From Acidimicrobiales bacterium (GTDB lineage Bacteria; Actinomycetota; Acidimicrobiia; Acidimicrobiales; Iamiaceae), in contig JAUJOW010000012.1 in the NCBI GenBank assembly GCA_030447445.1, forward strand, positions 1 to 64,000: 64,000 bases of DNA. Direction: 5' to 3'. Position numbers and translations under genes: made by a program. Shown one piece after another: positions 17,958-27,400 of the stretch (positions are counted from its first letter, which is position 1; each line of letters begins with the position of its first letter). The notes beneath the pieces are model-generated. The model was not told the DNA's origin. It made no database searches and saw only the letters and a list, made by a program, of their open reading frames with translations.

Positions 17958-18790
17958 CCGCCGCCACCGTCGATCTGGGCGACCTGCTCGACGGCTTCGA
18001 GGGTCGGGTGGCCGTCTACGCCCGGCACCTCGGCGACGGTCGGGAGGCCGCTGTCGACCCCGACCGCCGCCTGTCGACCGGCAGCGCCGCCAAGACGCTG
18101 GTGCTGGCCGCGTACTGTGAAGCGGCGGCCGAGGGTCGCCTCGACCCGGCCCGCCGGGTGGAGCTGACCGACGAGTGGCTGACCCGTCTGGGTAGCGGTG
18201 TGCTGCGGTTCTGCCGGCCCGGCCTGCGCCCGACCCTCGACGACTGCGCCTACCTCATGATGACGGTCTCGGACAACGTGGCCACCGACCTCCTCCTCGA
18301 CGCCGTCGGCGGTCCCGCCGCGGTCAACGCCGTCTGTCGCCGTCTCGGCCTCGCCGACGCCGAGATCACCGCCGACACGGTGTGGGTCATGCCACCCGGC
18401 CGCTTCGGTACGGCGTCGCCCCGCCACCTGGCCGGCATCTACGCCGTGCTGGCCGATCCGTCCGACCACGGCTACCCCGCTGCCGCCGCCGACCACGCCC
18501 TCACCATCGTGGCCCGCCACCAGCACCTCGAGGGTTTCGCCCGGTTCCTTCCCCACAACCCCCACGCCGCCGACTTCGGCCTGACGCCAGCGGTGCGCAT
18601 CTGGTCCAAGAGCGGCTCCTACCCGACCGTTCGCGGCGAGGCCGGTCTGTTCGCCACCGACCGCGCCCGGTGGGTGCTGGCCGTGATGTGCGACCAGCTC
18701 ACCGAGCTGCGCAGTAACTCCACCTCGGCGGCGCTCACCCTGGTGGCCAGCGTGGCCGAACGGGTCCACGGGGCATGGGGCTCGCCGTGA
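17954..18790 (+). CDS. Serine hydrolase, class A beta-lactamase fold
   Basis: The 278-residue product has the three active-site elements of the penicillin-recognising serine enzymes. They are S-x-x-K in RLSTGSAAKTLVLA, the SDN triad in MTVSDNVATDLLLD and a KSG box in WSKSGSYPTVRGE. No signal peptide is evident from the GTG at 17954, so it may be cytoplasmic and act on something other than beta-lactams. The GTG overlaps the truA stop by 4 bases; an upstream GTG at 17924 would overlap truA more. The role is unknown. Confidence 0.75.
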   Translation: MTAATVDLGDLLDGFEGRVAVYARHLGDGREAAVDPDRRLSTGSAAKTLVLAAYCEAAAEGRLDPARRVELTDEWLTRLGSGVLRFCRPGLRPTLDDCAYLMMTVSDNVATDLLLDAVGGPAAVNAVCRRLGLADAEITADTVWVMPPGRFGTASPRHLAGIYAVLADPSDHGYPAAAADHALTIVARHQHLEGFARFLPHNPHAADFGLTPAVRIWSKSGSYPTVRGEAGLFATDRARWVLAVMCDQLTELRSNSTSAALTLVASVAERVHGAWGSP

Positions 18791-18867
18791 CGCCGACGGC
18801 AGCGGTCCCAGCCGCCCGGCCGGCGATCCACCGCCCCGCACCGGCCGGGCTCAACTAGAAAGCGCCC

Positions 18868-20289
18868 ATGACCTCGCTCACCCACGTCCCCGTCGGGTCG
18901 CTCCCCCCCGAACGCTTCGCCGAGGTCCTCGCCGGCAGTGACGGCGAGGCCTTCCTCCAGGCGGCGACGCGGGCCTATGGAGCCCTCCAAGGGCGGGTGG
19001 TGTGGAACGTGAACTCCACGGCCACCGGTGGGGGCGTGGCCGAGATGCTGCGGTCCCTCCTGGCCTACGCCCGCGGCGGTGGGGTGGACGCCCGCTGGGT
19101 GGCCATCGGCGGCGAGCCCGAGTTCTTCCGGCTCACCAAGCGGCTCCACAACCAACTCCACGGGGTGCCCGGCGACGGCGGGCCCCTCGGCGACAGCGAG
19201 CGGGCTGTCTACGCCCGGGTGCTCGAGGCCGCCGCCGCCGAGCTCGTCCCCCTCGTCGCCCCGGGGGACATCGTCATGGTCCACGATCCTCAGCCGGCGG
19301 GGTTGGCCGGCCCCCTCGTCGAGGCCGGGGCCCACGTCGTGTGGCGCTGCCACATCGGCCTCGACCGTCCGAACGACGTGATGCGGCGGGCGTGGGACTT
19401 CTTGCGCCCGGCCGTCGAGCCGGCCCACGCCTACGTGTTCTCCCGGGAGAGCTTCGTCTGGGAGGGGCTCGACAAGGACCGGGTCGAGGTGATCGCCCCG
19501 TCGATCGATGCCTTCTCGGCCAAGAACCAGGAGCTGTCCGACCAAGCCGTGACCGCCATCCTGGGCGTGGCCGGGATCATCGCCGACGGTGATCGGATCC
19601 ACGCCACGTTCACCCGCGAGGACGGCACGCCGGGGCGGGTCGACCGGCCCGCCGAGCTGTTCCAGGACGGCCCCGTGCCGGAGGGCGCGCCCATCGTCAC
19701 CCAGGTGTCTCGCTGGGATCGCCTGAAGGACCCGATCGGGGTCATCACCGGCTTCGCCGATCACGTCGACCCCGCCCTCGGCGCCCACCTCGTCTACGCC
19801 GGCCCGGCGGTGGCGGCGGTGGCTGACGACCCCGAAGGTGCCGAGGTGTTGCAGGAGGCCCGGGAGGCATGGGAGAACCTGCCGGGCCCGGCCCGGTCCC
19901 GGGTCCACCTGGTCTGCCTGCCGATGGAGGACGGCGAGGAGAACGCGGCGATGGTCAACGCTCTGCAGCGCCGTTCCGACGTGGTCGTGCAGAAGAGCCT
20001 GGCCGAGGGCTTCGGGCTCACCGTGGCCGAGGCCATGTGGAAGAGCCGTCCGGTGGTGGCCTCGCGCATCGGCGGCATCCAGGACCAGATCGACGACGGG
20101 ATCTCCGGGGTGCTGCTCGACGACCCCAACGACCTCCCCGCCTACGGGGAGGCCGTAGGGGGGCTCCTCGAGGACGAGGCGGCGGCCCGGATGGGGGCGG
20201 CGGCCAAGGAGCGGGTGCGCCGGCAGTTCCTCGGCCCACGGCACCTGACGCAGTACGTCGAGCTGTTCGACCGTCTCACGGCGGGCTGA
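18868..20289 (+). CDS. Family 4 glycosyltransferase, TreT-like trehalose synthase
   Basis: The 473-residue product resembles TreT, which joins an NDP-glucose donor to glucose to make trehalose. Supporting blocks are VWNVNSTATGGGVAEMLRSL, VHDPQPAGLAG, VWRCHIGLDRPND and the C-terminal donor-binding region VQKSLAEGFGLTVAEAMWKS with the E-x7-E motif. Both Rossmann halves are present. A weak TAGAAA element lies 6 bases before the ATG. Trehalose is an osmoprotectant. The exact donor and acceptor are inferred; another GT4 reaction is possible. Confidence 0.75.
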   Translation: MTSLTHVPVGSLPPERFAEVLAGSDGEAFLQAATRAYGALQGRVVWNVNSTATGGGVAEMLRSLLAYARGGGVDARWVAIGGEPEFFRLTKRLHNQLHGVPGDGGPLGDSERAVYARVLEAAAAELVPLVAPGDIVMVHDPQPAGLAGPLVEAGAHVVWRCHIGLDRPNDVMRRAWDFLRPAVEPAHAYVFSRESFVWEGLDKDRVEVIAPSIDAFSAKNQELSDQAVTAILGVAGIIADGDRIHATFTREDGTPGRVDRPAELFQDGPVPEGAPIVTQVSRWDRLKDPIGVITGFADHVDPALGAHLVYAGPAVAAVADDPEGAEVLQEAREAWENLPGPARSRVHLVCLPMEDGEENAAMVNALQRRSDVVVQKSLAEGFGLTVAEAMWKSRPVVASRIGGIQDQIDDGISGVLLDDPNDLPAYGEAVGGLLEDEAAARMGAAAKERVRRQFLGPRHLTQYVELFDRLTAG

Positions 20290-20321
20290 CGGGACCGGTG
20301 ACGGCGACCCGTTCGGGCCAT

Positions 20322-20351
20322 TTGCCGGTGGTCAGGGGCCGCCCCTAGCCT
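20322..20351 (+). promoter_or_regulatory. Promoter for rplM-rpsI
   Basis: TTGCCG (20322-20327), an 18-base spacer and TAGCCT (20346-20351). The predicted start site is near 20358, giving a leader of about 20 bases before the rplM GTG. Confidence 0.5.
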
Positions 20352-20379
20352 TGCCTGCTCCCCGACACGGAAGTCCAGC

Positions 20380-20829
20380 GTGCCCACCTACTCACCGAAG
20401 GCCAGTGAGATCCAGCGGAGCTGGGTCGTCGTCGACGCCGACGGCGTCGTGCTGGGTCGGCTCGCCTCGGAGGTGGCTCGGCTGCTGCGGGGCAAGCACA
20501 AGCCCATCTTCGCTCCCCACCTCGACACCGGCGACCACGTCATCATCGTCAACGCCGCCAAGGTGGTGCTCACGGCGTCCAAGGCTGACAAGAAGCTCGT
20601 CCACCGCCACTCCGGGTACCCCGGTGGCATCCGGCAGCAGACCTACGCCGACCTGTTGGCCAAGAAGCCCGAGGAAGCGGTGCGCCGCACCGTGCGGGGG
20701 ATGCTGCCCAAGAACCGCCTCGGGCGCCAGATGCTGCGCAAGCTCAAGGTCTACGCCGGTCCCCAGCACCCCCACGCCGCCCAGCGGCCCACCAACCTCG
20801 ACCTGGCCCACCACCGGCCCGGCGCCTGA
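20380..20829 (+). CDS. rplM: 50S ribosomal protein L13
   Basis: L13 is an early-assembly protein. The 149-residue product has [31 protein letters not shown] and [19 protein letters not shown]. The start is GTG. It forms a two-gene operon with rpsI, separated by 17 bases, with its own promoter. Confidence 0.97.
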   Translation: MPTYSPKASEIQRSWVVVDADGVVLGRLASEVARLLRGKHKPIFAPHLDTGDHVIIVNAAKVVLTASKADKKLVHRHSGYPGGIRQQTYADLLAKKPEEAVRRTVRGMLPKNRLGRQMLRKLKVYAGPQHPHAAQRPTNLDLAHHRPGA

Positions 20830-20846
20830 GCAGGAGAACCCGACCC

Positions 20847-21239
20847 GTGCCCCAGCCGCTCGTGCAGTCCACCGGTCGCCGCAAGTCGGCCATCGCCCGC
20901 GTGCGGCTCCGCGACGGCGAAGGCAGGATCACGGTCAACGGTCGCGACGTGGCCGAGTACTTCCCCTCCGACACGCACCGGATGGTGCTCACCGAGCCGC
21001 TGCGGGCCACCGAGACCCTCGACCGCTACGACATCGACGCCACCATGGACGGTGGCGGCGTGTCGGGGCAGGCCGGCGCCCTGCGCCTCGGCATCGCCCG
21101 GGCGCTCATCGAGCTCGACGAGGAGCTCCGGCCGTTGCTGAAGCGCTCGGGTTACCTCACCCGCGACGCCCGGGAGAAGGAATCGAAGAAGTACGGGCTG
21201 AAGAAGGCTCGCAAGGCGCCGCAGTACTCCAAGCGCTGA
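20847..21239 (+). CDS. rpsI: 30S ribosomal protein S9
   Basis: S9 reaches the P-site tRNA with its C-terminal tail. The 130-residue product has [32 protein letters not shown] and the conserved ending QYSKR. The start is GTG with AGGAG upstream. Confidence 0.97.
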   Translation: MPQPLVQSTGRRKSAIARVRLRDGEGRITVNGRDVAEYFPSDTHRMVLTEPLRATETLDRYDIDATMDGGGVSGQAGALRLGIARALIELDEELRPLLKRSGYLTRDAREKESKKYGLKKARKAPQYSKR

Positions 21240-21267
21240 CCCGGCCGAGCCGGTCGGTGGTGCGGGC

Positions 21268-22611
21268 ATGACGCTGCGGTTCGGCACCGACGGCGTGCGC
21301 GGCGTCGCCAACGCCGAGCTGACCCCGGAGCTGGCACTGGCCCTCGGGCGGGCGGCGGCCCGGGTGGTGAGCGGTCGGCGGTGGGTGGTCGGCCGCGACA
21401 CCCGCCGCTCGGGCCCGCTGCTGGTGGCTGCGCTGGCCGCCGGGCTGGCCTCGGAGGGCGCCGACGTGGCCGACCTGGGGGTGCTGCCCACACCCGGGGT
21501 GGCGCACCTGTCGGCCGTCGACGGCGTGGCCGGAGCCATGATCTCGGCCTCCCACAACCCGTTCGCCGACAACGGGATCAAGCTCTTCTCGCCGGGTGGG
21601 CGGAAGCTGGGGGGAGACGCCGAGGCGTCGCTCGAGGCCGAGCTCGACCGGGTGCGCAGTGAGCCCGACGGCCGCCCTCGACCCAGCGGGGCCGACGTGG
21701 GCGTGATCGGGAGCGAGCCCGATGCGTGGCAGCGCTACGCCAGCCACCTCGAGCGGGCGGTCCTGGACGGGCGGCGTCTCGGCGGCATCCGGGTGGTGGT
21801 GGACTGCGCCAACGGCGCCGCGTCGACCGTCGCTCCTCGGGTGCTGACCGCTCTCGGGGCCGAGGTCACCGTGCTGCACGCCGATCCCGACGGCGTCAAC
21901 ATCAACGTCGAGTGCGGGTCGAACCACCCCACCGCCCTGCAGCGGGCCGTCGTGGCGCGACGGGCGCAGGTGGGGTTGGCCCTCGACGGCGACGCCGACC
22001 GGCTCATCGCCGTCGACGCCGACGGCCGGGTGGTGGACGGCGACCACGTGATCGCCGTGTGCGCTGTCGACCTGCACGACGAGGGTCGCCTGGCCGACGA
22101 CACCGTCGTGGTCACGGTGATGACCAACCTCGGCTTCCGCCGGGCCATGGGATCGCGAGGCGTCCGGGTGGTGGAGACAGGGGTGGGTGACCGGGCCGTC
22201 CTGGAGGCGCTCGAGCGGGGCGGCTACTCCCTCGGGGGCGAGCAGTCCGGCCATGTCATCTTCGCCGACCTCGCCACCACCGGCGACGGGCTGCTCACCG
22301 GGATCGTCCTGCTCGACGTGATGGCGCGGACCGGTCGCCCGCTGGCCGACCTCGCGGCGGTGATGACCCGCCTGCCCCAGGAGCTTCGCAACGTGGTCGT
22401 CGCCCGCCGGGACCCAGCGGTGGTCGAGCACCTGGCCGGCGACATTGCCGCCGCCGAGGTGGCCCTCGGCGACGAGGGACGGGTGCTCGTCCGCCCGAGC
22501 GGCACCGAGCCTCTGGTGCGGGTGATGGTCGAGGCGCCGACGGCCGACGAGGCCGCCGCCGTCGCCGATCAGCTCGCCGCCGCCGTCGAGCGGGTCACCG
22601 CCTCGGCCTGA
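21268..22611 (+). CDS. glmM: Phosphoglucosamine mutase
   Basis: Interconverts glucosamine-6-phosphate and glucosamine-1-phosphate on the way to UDP-GlcNAc. The 447-residue product has the phosphoserine loop ISASHNPFADNGIKLF, the metal-binding loop LDGDADRLIAVD, the sugar-binding GGEQSGHVIF and the phosphate-binding end RPSGTEPLVRVM. It follows rpsI by 28 bases. The GlmS-like gene that would make its substrate is about 1.9 kb downstream, beyond a convergent kinase. Confidence 0.96.
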   Translation: MTLRFGTDGVRGVANAELTPELALALGRAAARVVSGRRWVVGRDTRRSGPLLVAALAAGLASEGADVADLGVLPTPGVAHLSAVDGVAGAMISASHNPFADNGIKLFSPGGRKLGGDAEASLEAELDRVRSEPDGRPRPSGADVGVIGSEPDAWQRYASHLERAVLDGRRLGGIRVVVDCANGAASTVAPRVLTALGAEVTVLHADPDGVNINVECGSNHPTALQRAVVARRAQVGLALDGDADRLIAVDADGRVVDGDHVIAVCAVDLHDEGRLADDTVVVTVMTNLGFRRAMGSRGVRVVETGVGDRAVLEALERGGYSLGGEQSGHVIFADLATTGDGLLTGIVLLDVMARTGRPLADLAAVMTRLPQELRNVVVARRDPAVVEHLAGDIAAAEVALGDEGRVLVRPSGTEPLVRVMVEAPTADEAAAVADQLAAAVERVTASA

Positions 22612-22620
22612 CGTCGGCGC

Positions 22621-24288
22621 TCAGGCGCCGGACTGGTAGCCGTCGATCAGGTAGTTGCCGGTGGCCTCGTCGCGGACGAACTCCAGGCTGACCCGCTCGG
22701 TCGACCGGGAGCCGTCCGTGCGGACGTACACCAGGGTGGCGGTGGCGCTGTCCTCGCCTCGTGGCTGGACGTCGGACACGCTCACCGACTGGATGTCGCC
22801 GACCCAGAAGCGGTCGAAGGAGCTGCGGCCGGTCTGCTCCTGGTAGTCCGGGCTCAGCCAGGTGTACGCCTCGTCCAGGCGGTCCTGGTTGGTCAGGGCG
22901 TAGTACTGGGTCACGGTCTCCTCGATGGTGGGGGCGCCCGGCCCCGCCCCGGTCGGCGCCGGCGCCGTGGTGGGCGGTGGCGCGGTGGTGGTCGGGGCGG
23001 TGGTTGACGTCGTCGTCGATGTGGTCGTCGTGGATGTGGTCGAGGTCGTGGACGAAGTCGCCGACGTGGGTGCCTGGGAGGTCGGCGTCGTGGTGGTCGC
23101 CTCGGGCCGGGTGCTGGACGCCGTCGTCGAGGACGGTGCCGAGGTCGAGGGGCTGGTCGGTGCCGTGGTGGTCTCAGCGGTGGCGGAAGGGGGGTCGTCG
23201 TCACCACCGATGGCGCCGGCGACGAGCAGCCCGAGCACGGTGAGCACGGCCAGGCCGGCCAGGACGGCGGCCAACAGCGGGCCCTTGCGCCGTCCGGCGG
23301 GATCGTCGGCCTCCTCGGGCCGTTCCTCGAGCACCTCGGGGTCTTCATCGTCAGGGCCGACCACCACGCCGGGCGGCGGTGGCATGGCGGCCAGGTCGCC
23401 CGTGTTGATGCGAGCCGTGGGCGGGCTGTCCTCGATGACCGCGGCCGGGAGCCGCCCGGCCGCGGCCAGCTCCCGCTGGAACACCTCCGCCGAGGGCGGG
23501 CGGTCGGCGGGGTGCTTGGCCATGGCGTCGTCGATGACGGTGGCCACCGCGCCGGGGACACCGAAGGACCGCAGGTCGGGTGGGTCCTCGGTCACCACCC
23601 GGGCCACCGTCGCCGCCAGGGGCTCACCGGAGGTGGCGGCGAACGGCGGACGACCGGTGAGGGCGGCGTGGAGGGTGGCGGCCAGCGAGTACAGGTCCGA
23701 AGCGGGGCTGGCCGGTTGGCCGGAGAGGATCTCGGGGGGTGCGTAGGTGACCGTGGCCGTGACCAGCCCGGTGGTCGTGCGGGTGGCGTCGGCCAGGCGG
23801 GCGATGCCGAAGTCGGCCAGCTGGGGTTCGTCGTAGGCGGAGTAGAGGATGTTGGAGGGCTTGACGTCGCGGTGCAGCACGCCCATGCCGTGGGCGGCGG
23901 CCAGGGCACCGGCCAACTTCGTGCCGACCGTGGTCACCTCCCGCCAGTCCATCGGCTGGCGTCGGAAGCGGTCGCCCAACGTGCCACCGGGCAGGTACGG
24001 CATCACCAGGTACGGGTGACCGTCGGCGGTCACCCCGGTGGCGTAGACCGGCACCACGTTGGGGTGGTGGGACACCGCCCCCATGGCTGCCACCTCCCGG
24101 CGGAAGCGGGTGTCGGAGGTGGGGTCATCGGTGACCCCGTCGAGCACCTTGATGGCCACGTCCCGGTGGAACTCGGTCTGGCGGCCTCGGTACACCGTCC
24201 CGAATCCGCCCCGCCCGACGCGGGAGAGGTCGACGATGCCCGGGATCGTCGGTGGCGGGATACTGGTCGGTGTGGCTGGTTCCGGCAT
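22621..24288 (-). CDS. Membrane Ser/Thr protein kinase with Thr-rich linker and extracytoplasmic domain
   Basis: The 555-residue product has a Hanks-type kinase domain at about 18-280: Gly-rich loop VGRGGFGTVYRG, Lys47 in VAIKVL, LHRDVKPSN with Asp141, DFGIARL with Asp159, and YAPPEIL. A membrane segment follows at about 337-360. Next come a roughly 90-residue Thr/Ser/Pro linker and a C-terminal domain of about 100 residues (VTQYYALTNQDRLDEAYTWL...) that looks NTF2-like. There are no PASTA repeats, unlike PknB. It converges on glmM and diverges from the GlmS-like gene, so a role in envelope-precursor control is a reasonable guess. Confidence 0.88.
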   Translation of the reverse strand: MPEPATPTSIPPPTIPGIVDLSRVGRGGFGTVYRGRQTEFHRDVAIKVLDGVTDDPTSDTRFRREVAAMGAVSHHPNVVPVYATGVTADGHPYLVMPYLPGGTLGDRFRRQPMDWREVTTVGTKLAGALAAAHGMGVLHRDVKPSNILYSAYDEPQLADFGIARLADATRTTTGLVTATVTYAPPEILSGQPASPASDLYSLAATLHAALTGRPPFAATSGEPLAATVARVVTEDPPDLRSFGVPGAVATVIDDAMAKHPADRPPSAEVFQRELAAAGRLPAAVIEDSPPTARINTGDLAAMPPPPGVVVGPDDEDPEVLEERPEEADDPAGRRKGPLLAAVLAGLAVLTVLGLLVAGAIGGDDDPPSATAETTTAPTSPSTSAPSSTTASSTRPEATTTTPTSQAPTSATSSTTSTTSTTTTSTTTSTTAPTTTAPPPTTAPAPTGAGPGAPTIEETVTQYYALTNQDRLDEAYTWLSPDYQEQTGRSSFDRFWVGDIQSVSVSDVQPRGEDSATATLVYVRTDGSRSTERVSLEFVRDEATGNYLIDGYQSGA

Positions 24289-24300
24289 GATCTCGGTCGG

Positions 24301-24316
24301 CTGGAGGAGACTCCAG
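24301..24316. repeat. Short inverted repeat upstream of the kinase gene
   Basis: CTGGAG (24301-24306) and CTCCAG (24311-24316) flank GAGA. It lies 12 bases upstream of the kinase ATG in the divergent spacer and could be an operator; short enough to be chance. Confidence 0.35.
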
Positions 24317-24387
24317 TGTCACTACCCGCGCCGGTGGGTGTCCACCCACGGTGACGGCCGGGATCGGGGTGGGCTCACCGTATGTGC

Positions 24388-24463
24388 GGGTCCACGGGCC
24401 GTGGCCCCCGTGTGTGCCTGTGCGGTTTGGGGGTCCACGGGGGCACAGCCCCCGTGTGTGCCT
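24388..24463. repeat. Two direct repeats with palindromes before the GlmS-like gene
   Basis: Copies at 24388-24419 and 24431-24463 share GGGTCCACGGG at the left and CCCCCGTGTGTGCCT at the right. Copy 1 contains the palindrome CCACGG-G-CCGTGG (24392-24404). Copy 2 contains an 8-bp inverted repeat, CACGGGGG (24436-24443) and CCCCCGTG (24449-24456). Copy 2 covers the place where a -35 box would lie for the TACGCT element at 24463-24468, so these may be regulator-binding sites. Confidence 0.6.
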
Positions 24464-24468
24464 ACGCT
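24463..24468 (+). promoter_or_regulatory. -10 element TACGCT for the GlmS-like gene
   Basis: TACGCT ends 8 bases before the ATG at 24477, suggesting a leaderless transcript. It begins at the last base of the second direct repeat. Confidence 0.4.
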
Positions 24469-24476
24469 ACGACGGC

Positions 24477-27400
24477 ATGTGCGGCATCATCGCCGTCGCC
24501 CGGCGGCGCAGCCGGCGGCGACCACCGACCTCGGCCGAGATCCTCGACCTGCTCGACGGCGTGCCCGACGAGCTGGCCGACACCTCTCCCGATGGGCTGG
24601 CCGACCGGGTGGGCGTCGCTGCTGATCGCATCGACCGGGCCGACCGGAGCCTGCGGGGGACCGCCGGCCTGCGGACCCTGCTCGCCGACCCGTCCTTGGC
24701 TCCGGCCGTGGACGCCGTCCTCCGCAAGGTGGGGGAGGCCGCCGACGTCATCGAAGCCGGCCTCGACGCCGGTACCTCCGCCCGCACCCCGGCCGACCTC
24801 GAAGCCGTCAACGCCGCCCTCCTGCGCCTGCGCGACAAGACGTGGGCCGTGCAATGCGACCGGCTACGGGCGGCCGCCGGCGTCGCCGACCTGGCCGGGT
24901 CGGAGCGGGGCGTGGCCGCCGTCGAGGCCTTCGCGTCGGTCCAGTTGGCGCTGTCCGCCCTCGACCGGCTCGAGGTGCGGGGTCGGGACTCGGCCGGGCT
25001 GCACCTGCTCGTGCGGGGTCACGAGCTCGACCTCGGCCGCTCGGGCCTGGCGGCGCTGCTCGACCACCGAGCCGCCGACCCGTTGTTCGGCTCGACCTCG
25101 GTGCGAGTGGTCGGCGACTGCCTCAGCTTCGTCTACAAGGCGGCGGCCGAGATCGGTGAGCTGGGCGACAACACGCGGGTGCTGCGGGCGGCCATCACCG
25201 ACGACGCGCTCTTGCACCGGGCCCTCGCCGCTGACGGAGCCGAGGTGGTGGTGCTCGGCCACACCCGGTGGGCCAGCGTCGGCATCATCTCCCAACCCAA
25301 CGCCCACCCCCTGAACGCCGAGGAGCTCGACCGCACCGACGGGCCCTATGTCACCGCCGCCCTCAACGGCGACGTCGACAACTTCGCCGACCTCAAGGCC
25401 TCCGAAGCGCTCCGCATCGCTCCTGAGATCACCACCGACGCCAAGGTGATCCCGACCCTGATCTCCCGGCGGCTGGCCGCCGGTGACGACCTGGTCGAGG
25501 GCTTCCGCCGCACCGTGGCCACCCTCGAAGGCTCGGTGGCCATCGCCGCCAGCGCCGCCGACGCCCCGGCCGACCTGCTCCTCGCCCTGCGAGGGAGCGG
25601 CCAGGCCCTGTACGTCGGCGTGGCCGACGACCTCACCGTGGTGGCCTCCGAGCCCTACGGCGTGGTCGAGGAGTGCGACACGTACCTGCGCATGGACGGC
25701 GAGACGCCCGCCGACGCCACGAACCCGGCCGGCAGCCGGGGCCAGGTCGTCCACGTCCGGGGTGCCCAGGCCGGGACCGTCGAGGGCATCCACCGCCTCT
25801 CCTACGACGGCACCGTCCTGCCCGTCCTCCCCGACGAGCTTGCCGTCGGGGAGATCACCACCCGCGACATCGACCGGGGGTCGGCCCCCCACTTCCTCTT
25901 GAAGGAGATCGGCGAGGCGCCTTCGTCGTTCCGCAAGACGCTGCGAGGCAAGATCGCCGATGACGGTGACGGCGGCCTGCGGGTCGTGCTCGGGCCCGAG
26001 ACCATCCCCGACACCCTCCGGGCGGGGCTGGCCGACGGGTCGGTCGGGCGGGTGGTCGTCATCGGGCAGGGCACCGCCGCCGTCGCCGGACACGCCCTCG
26101 TCGGCGCGCTCGAGGACGCCGCTTCCGGTACGCCGCTGCGGGTCGAGGCCAGGCTGGCCACCGAGCTGTCGGGCTTCGGACTGAAGGCCGACATGAGCGA
26201 CACGCTGGTGGTGGCGGTGAGCCAGTCGGGCACCACCACCGACACCAACCGCACCGTGGACCTCGTCCGGGCCCGGGGAGCCCACGTCGTGGCCATCGTC
26301 ACCCGCCGGGGGAGCGACCTCACCGACAAGTCCGACGGCGTGCTCTACACCTCCGACGGGCGCGACGTGGAGATGAGCGTGGCCTCCACCAAGGCCTTCT
26401 ATGCACAGGTGGCGGCGGGCTTCCTCCTCGCCTTCGCGGTGGCCGAGATCGTGGTCGACCCGGCCACCGACCCCGACGCCGCCAGGGAGCGGTCCGAGCT
26501 CCTGGCTGCGTTGCGGGAGGTGCCCGAGGCGATGGTCGCCACCCTCGAGCGGCGCGACGCCATCTCCGCTGCCGCTCGCCAGCTCGCTCCGCCCAAGCGC
26601 AACTGGACCGTGGTCGGCTCCGGCGCCGACCGGATCGCCGCCATGGAGCTGCGGATCAAGCTGAGCGAGCTCTGCTACAAGTCGATCTCCTGCGACGCCA
26701 CCGAGGACAAGAAGCACATCGACCTCTCGGCCGAGCCGCTCATCCTCGTGTGCGCCACCGGGCTCCAGGGTTCCAACGCCGACGACGTGGCCAAGGAGGT
26801 GGCCATCTACCGGGCCCACAAGGCCACCCCCATCGTGATCGCCACCGAGGGCGAGGAGCGCTTCAGCGCTGCCCTCCAGGCGCTCACCGTGCCGGCCGTG
26901 CACCCCAAGCTGGCCTTCGTGCTGGCCACGGTGGTCGGCCACCTCTTCGGGTACGAGGCGGCGCTGGCCATCGACGCCCAGGCCGTGCCCCTCCGCCTGG
27001 CCCGCGCCGCCATCGAGGAGCGGGTTTCGACCCCGGGCGCCGCCGCCGACGGTGACCGCCTCCTCGACGAGCTGCGGGGCGAGTTCGGGCCGCCGGCGGC
27101 CCGGTTCTTCGACGGGCTGCGCGCTGGCGCCTACGACGGCCACCTCGGGGCGTCCAACGCCGCCCGCCTGGCGTCGCTGCTGCGCTACGGGATCGGGATA
27201 TCGGCGCTCGAGGGCTACGAGGCCGAACACGGTCGGATGGGATCGCCGAGCGTGCTCATCGAGGACCTCACCGCCGCGCTGACGGCCGGCATCGAGGAGC
27301 TGACCCGGCCCGTGGACGCCATCAAGCACCAAGCCAAGACCGTCACCGTCGGCATCTCCCGCAGCGACGAGGGGCTGCTGCAGGTGGGGCTGGTACGGAA

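Noticed and set aside
24289..24476. A glmS ribozyme upstream of the GlmS-like gene
   Set aside because: The spacer is short and dominated by the direct repeats; I could not see the conserved ribozyme core, and the TACGCT element suggests a leaderless mRNA.
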